NCBI GenBank assembly: GCA_965224215.1 | Contig: CBDCYS010000022.1 | Coordinates: 1-64,000, forward strand | DNA length: 64,000 bases | Reading direction: 5' to 3' | Source of the DNA: CBDCYS01 sp965224215 | GTDB lineage: Bacteria; Acidobacteriota; Terriglobia; Bryobacterales; UBA6623 | Shown: positions 61,112 through 64,000 of the stretch, one piece after another | Numbering within the stretch: the stretch's first letter is position 1 | How the letters are laid out: each line of letters begins with the position of its first letter | Program-made: the position numbers and the translations under genes | Notes under the pieces: model-generated | Told to the model about the DNA's origin: nothing | Database searches by the model: none | What the model saw: the letters and a program-made list of their open reading frames with translations, nothing else

Positions 61112-61801
61112 AGGGGCCCTTGGGTGCCTAACCCGTCCTTCTCACCGGGTGGCGAGGCAACTCGGCCTCCAGGCCAAACATCTCTAGAACCGGTGCGATC
61201 GGTCACGGATAAACAAAAAAACTTTACACTCCATATTTTCAATCACTTACATCCATCCGTCGCCGTCAAATCAACCGAAAAATCGAACCGCGCCTGCTAA
61301 AATACAAACGGAAAGCCGCAACAGGAAAGGAGGGAACAAAAGTAGTGACGACAAGCAGCGAAAAAAAGCGCGGACGCGCCATGTGGCGCACATCTCCAGA
61401 CGTGCCGTGTCGCCATTCCTGGCGACATGTCTTTGCCGCAATTACCTCGAAGCCCCGGTTCGGCCCCCGAGATCAGCCGATCCGTCACCGCCAACAAATA
61501 CACGAAATCGCGCGAAAAACAACCGTCTCAAGCGGGAGTCTGCCACTCCCCCGTCCCAAGCGCTCAACTCAAGTCATTGAAAACAAAAACACTAAACGAA
61601 TGAACAGAATACGAGACGCCCAAAACCAGGAAAAATGGTCTCATAACCTGGCATTTCATGACATTTTGTAAAAAAACCTTTTAATCTTAGTAGAGGAAAT
61701 CGAACAGGCTGCCCGGCCGTCAGACTCCGGCCGCGGGGCAGGGAATCAACCCCGCCGCCCCTGCTCAGGTAATCCTCTCTGACTCAAGAGAAATGAGGCG
61801 C
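61112..61801. other. Long spacer, no gene supported
   Basis: About 690 bases. It begins GC-rich, becomes AT-rich at 61200-61260 and again near 61660-61690. A 108-codon frame at 61345 has unusual composition and no family features; I do not accept it as a gene. Near 61719-61765 the sequence GGCCGCGGGGCAGGG...CCCCGCCGCCCC can form a hairpin after the MocA-like gene (minus strand), perhaps a terminator without a T run. Confidence 0.4.
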
Positions 61802-62386
61802 TCAGCGACTCTCCAGCATCTCGAAATCCGAAGGCAGATCGATGTCCCGCAGAACGCCGGCATCTTGCACGTCGACAAACAGCGTTTGTTCCCGATGCCG
61901 CCCAACGACGTTCTTTGGCGATGCATCGGAAGGCAGCCGCAGCATCTCGTCGAGAATGGCTCGCGAGGCAATCACCGGATGCCCGCGGCGTTCTCCCAAC
62001 CGCGGGACGACCAGCGCCGCACGGGTCCGCTCCCACTCGGAAATCAGGCGATCGAGTGTGGCGGCTCCCACGGTTGGATGATCCACAAGGGTGAACATGG
62101 CCGCCTCGACACCGTCGGGCAAGGCCCGAATGCCCTCCTGCAGAGACGACAGCATGCCCAGTTTGTAGTGATCGTTGATCACGACGCGCAGCTCCCGCGA
62201 CGGTTTGAGCGTAGATCGGATCTGCTCCGCATGGTGGCCCAGCACGACAACTACTGGATCCAGCCGCGAAACAAACTGGGAAATGATGTGGTTCAGAAAC
62301 GTCGAACCCTGGTAGCGAAGCAGTGCCTTGTCGCAGCCCATGCGGCTCGATTCGCCGGCCGATAGGATGATGCCGGCGAGCTTCAC
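61802..62386 (-). CDS. MocA-like NTP transferase (molybdenum cofactor cytidylyl- or guanylyltransferase)
   Basis: A 194-residue protein from GTG 62386; an upstream in-frame extension to 62545 lies in the xdhC gene and is not part of it. Motif LAGIILSAGESSRMGCDKALLRYQG is the MobA/MocA nucleotidyltransferase signature. DHPTVGAATLDRLI and RRGHPVIASRAILDEMLRL follow. Such proteins attach CMP or GMP to molybdopterin in the cytoplasm, usually for xanthine-dehydrogenase-type enzymes. It overlaps the upstream xdhC gene by four bases (GTGA), supporting joint function in maturing molybdenum hydroxylases. The CMP form (MocA) is favoured by the XdhC neighbour; specificity is not proven. Confidence 0.88.
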   Translation of the reverse strand: MKLAGIILSAGESSRMGCDKALLRYQGSTFLNHIISQFVSRLDPVVVVLGHHAEQIRSTLKPSRELRVVINDHYKLGMLSSLQEGIRALPDGVEAAMFTLVDHPTVGAATLDRLISEWERTRAALVVPRLGERRGHPVIASRAILDEMLRLPSDASPKNVVGRHREQTLFVDVQDAGVLRDIDLPSDFEMLESR

Positions 62387-63309
62387 TGGGCGCGAGCGGA
62401 AGCTTCCAGTTCTTCCGTTACTTCTTCCTTTACCTGTTCCTCGATTTCGCAGGGTTCTTGGCTGACATTCAAGGTGTTTGGAATGCCGTGGGCGAACAAA
62501 GATTTGGAAATCGGATTCCAGCCCGCCGCCGGACGCCGCCGCCAATGAACCAGTTCGGCCACGACGGCAACCGCGATCTCTTCCGGCGTGATAGCCCCGA
62601 TGTCGAGCCCCATCGGTGAGTGAACACCTAGGAGCTTTTCGATCGGGATGCCTTCTTTCTGGAGCTGCTTGACTACTTCAATCAGCTTTCGCTTGCTGCC
62701 GATCATGCCGATATAGCGGGCGGGCGTCGATACGGCCCATCGCAGAACGCTCATGTCGTCCTTGTGGCCGCGCGTCACGATGACGATATAGCTCGACTCG
62801 TTGATCGAGAGTTTCGAAAAAACTTCCTCATACTCCTCGGCATGAACTTCCGCTGCTTCGGGAAAGCGCTCACGGTTCGCGTAGGTGTCGCGGTTGTCGA
62901 CGATAATGGTGCGGAATCCCGCCAGGGTTGCCACTTTCGAAAGGCTCTTCGAGATGTGGCCCGCCCCGAAAATATAGGCCGATGGAATGGGCATAACTGG
63001 CTCCACATAGACGTCCAATTGCCCGCCGCAAATCAGGCCGGTATCGTAGGCCGCATCCTGGCTCAAGTTGAAGCTCAGCATGCGCGGCTTCTCGGTCTCG
63101 ATGACCTCGCGCGCGGCGTTCCAGACTTCCGCTTCGGTACAACCGCCACCGATCGTCCCGACCATGGAGCCATCTTCGCGAACCAGCAACTTGGCGCTGC
63201 TAAAGCTAGGAATCGAGCCTTCCACCTCGACAATCGTCGCGAGTGCGGCCTTCTGCCCGCTGCGGCGCAGATGTACCAGCTCTTCATAGACGTCCGTCGG
63301 TCGACCCAT
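62383..63309 (-). CDS. XdhC/CoxI-family molybdenum hydroxylase maturation factor
   Basis: A 308-residue protein. The N-terminal XdhC/CoxI domain contains VEVEGSIPSFSSAKLLVREDGSMVGTIGGGCTEAEVW. A Rossmann-like C-terminal domain follows (AYIFGAGHISKSLSKVATLAGFRTIIVDNR ... YIVIVTRGHKDD ... YIGMIGSKRK ... LGVHSPMGLDIGAITPEEIAVAVVAEL). In Rhodobacter, XdhC binds molybdenum cofactor and inserts the sulfurated form into xanthine dehydrogenase. It is translated together with the MocA-like gene. The hydroxylase genes themselves are not in the window. The tail (EEQVKEEVTEELEASARAQ) is an acidic helix. Confidence 0.9.
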   Translation of the reverse strand: MGRPTDVYEELVHLRRSGQKAALATIVEVEGSIPSFSSAKLLVREDGSMVGTIGGGCTEAEVWNAAREVIETEKPRMLSFNLSQDAAYDTGLICGGQLDVYVEPVMPIPSAYIFGAGHISKSLSKVATLAGFRTIIVDNRDTYANRERFPEAAEVHAEEYEEVFSKLSINESSYIVIVTRGHKDDMSVLRWAVSTPARYIGMIGSKRKLIEVVKQLQKEGIPIEKLLGVHSPMGLDIGAITPEEIAVAVVAELVHWRRRPAAGWNPISKSLFAHGIPNTLNVSQEPCEIEEQVKEEVTEELEASARAQ

Positions 63310-63351
63310 TTAGGCGGCTCCTAGTCGCCCCCATTATAATACGGATTCCGT

Positions 63352-63538
63352 GAGCCGCGACCATCAGGGAGCGGTAGGTCCGAGCCGTTCCATCGCTTGG
63401 CTCGCGCCAGAGCCGCGACCGTGAGGGAGCGGTTTCCGCAAGCGGATCAATTGTATGCATCGGAAGCCGAAAGCTCAAGCACCGCGAAGCTGCGGTTGTT
63501 GCATTCCATCGCCAGAGCCGCGACCATCAGGAAGCGGT
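63352..63538 (+). repeat. Three copies of the GAGCCGCGACC...GAGCGGT repeat
   Basis: Copies at 63352-63375 (GAGCCGCGACC, then ATCAGGGAGCGGT), 63409-63433 (AGAGCCGCGACC, then GTGAGGGAGCGGT) and 63514-63537 (AGAGCCGCGACC, then ATCAGGAAGCGGT). After each, a looser tail with GTTCCATCGC also recurs between copies one and three. It sits between xdhC and the alcohol dehydrogenase. I associate this repeat with Solibacter-like genomes, from memory. Confidence 0.75.
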
Positions 63539-63610
63539 AACTCCGGGTCGTTCCATCGCTGTACTCGTGACCGGAAGCCAGTCCCTGCTCCGCGTAGAGG
63601 TCTAAATCCA

Positions 63611-64000
63611 ATGAAAGCTGTAAGAATTCGCGAACACGGCGGACCTGAAGTTCTGACATACGAGGACGCCCCCGAACCGAAGATCCAAGCAGACGAAGTG
63701 CTCGTCAAGGTTAAGGCCTGCGCGCTCAACCATCTCGACCTGCACATCCGAGCAGGCCTCCCCGGCCTGAAGCTCGACATGCCCCACATCCTGGGCAGCG
63801 ACGCTGCTGGAGAAGTCGTCGCGGTCGGAGATGTTTGCCACTCTGTCAAGCCGGGTGACCGCATCCTGCTGGCTCCCGGCGTAAGCTGCCGGCGCTGCCA
63901 AGAGTGCGTTTCGGGCCGCGACAACTATTGCAGCACCTATCATCTATTCGGATACCGCCGCCCCGGCGTCAATGCCGAGTACATCTCAGTTCCCGAAGTG
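63611..64000 (+). CDS. Zinc-type alcohol dehydrogenase (MDR family), 3' end off the window
   Basis: The first 130 residues of a medium-chain dehydrogenase/reductase: MKAVRIREHGGPEVLTYEDA (quinone-reductase-like start), LVKVKACALNHLDLHIRAGLPGLKLDMPHILGSDAAGEVVAVGDV, KPGDRILLAPGVSCRRCQECVSGRDNYCSTYHLFGYRRPG. The structural-zinc cysteines (CRRCQECVSGRDNYC) are present, so it is a zinc-containing ADH-like enzyme using NAD(P)H rather than a zinc-free quinone reductase. Catalytic-zinc ligands: the N-L-D replacement of the usual Cys (ALNHLDLHIR) is as in many NADPH:quinone-like members, so the catalytic metal is uncertain. The gene continues beyond 64000. Confidence 0.9.
   Translation, partial: MKAVRIREHGGPEVLTYEDAPEPKIQADEVLVKVKACALNHLDLHIRAGLPGLKLDMPHILGSDAAGEVVAVGDVCHSVKPGDRILLAPGVSCRRCQECVSGRDNYCSTYHLFGYRRPGVNAEYISVPEV

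Noticed and set aside
61345..61671. A 108-codon frame
   Set aside because: No ribosome-binding site, odd composition and no family features; likely chance.

Overview
The window looks like a piece of an Acidobacteriota chromosome, most likely from the Bryobacterales/Solibacter side. This is inferred from family content: a 1.1 kb-residue TonB-dependent receptor with an N-terminal carboxypeptidase-regulatory domain, a DUF1592/DUF1552 secreted-cytochrome cassette with an ankyrin protein, DUF6282, XdhC/MocA, many Tat-type signal peptides, and a dispersed GAGCCGCGACC repeat of a kind I associate with Solibacter-like genomes. No rRNA is present; there is one tRNA (Ser-GCT).

Layout. 1-10.3 kb: edge-truncated PIG-L deacetylase with an IS4 element in its ribosome-binding site, leuB, an M3 oligopeptidase, tRNA-Ser, an IS5 element, a FecR-like protein, an OmpL-like porin and a secreted HELGH zincin. 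11.6-24.1 kb: the centrepiece, an eleven-gene co-directional and mostly overlapping operon: SulP transporter, DabA (DUF2309), Mrp-type subunits E, F, G, a MbhD-MbhE fusion, B, C and D, then NuoL-like and NuoM-like subunits. A DUF2490 protein follows. The genes suggest an ion-gradient-coupled inorganic-carbon (CO2/HCO3-) machine in which DabA is paired with a complete Mrp/Mbh-like membrane antiporter instead of a single DabB subunit.

25-43.5 kb is an accessory zone: an AAA/TOPRIM gene remnant cut by an IS1380 element, IS3 debris, a DUF104/MazF-like toxin-antitoxin pair, two near-identical IS1595 copies (one nested inside an IS1380 copy), an integrase head joined to a phage terminase tail, a plasmid-like partition module (ParA plus ribbon-helix-helix partner), a large very well-folded candidate structured RNA with its own terminator, a putative replication-associated protein, another IS1595 transposase, and small membrane proteins.

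43.8-61.1 kb holds a TonB-dependent receptor and then a run of decaying catabolic or secreted genes (FAD oxidoreductase, DUF6282, aldo/keto reductase split by an IS3 element, DUF1592, 5'-truncated ankyrin protein) with frameshifts and in-frame TAG codons, a TonB receptor tail at a rearrangement breakpoint, a third kind of IS1595 with a perfect 8-bp target duplication, and a probable IS630-type MITE. 61.8-64 kb returns to ordinary genes: MocA-like and XdhC proteins (molybdenum hydroxylase maturation) and the start of a zinc-type alcohol dehydrogenase.

All functional names come from reading the sequence and from remembered family features; no database search was run.
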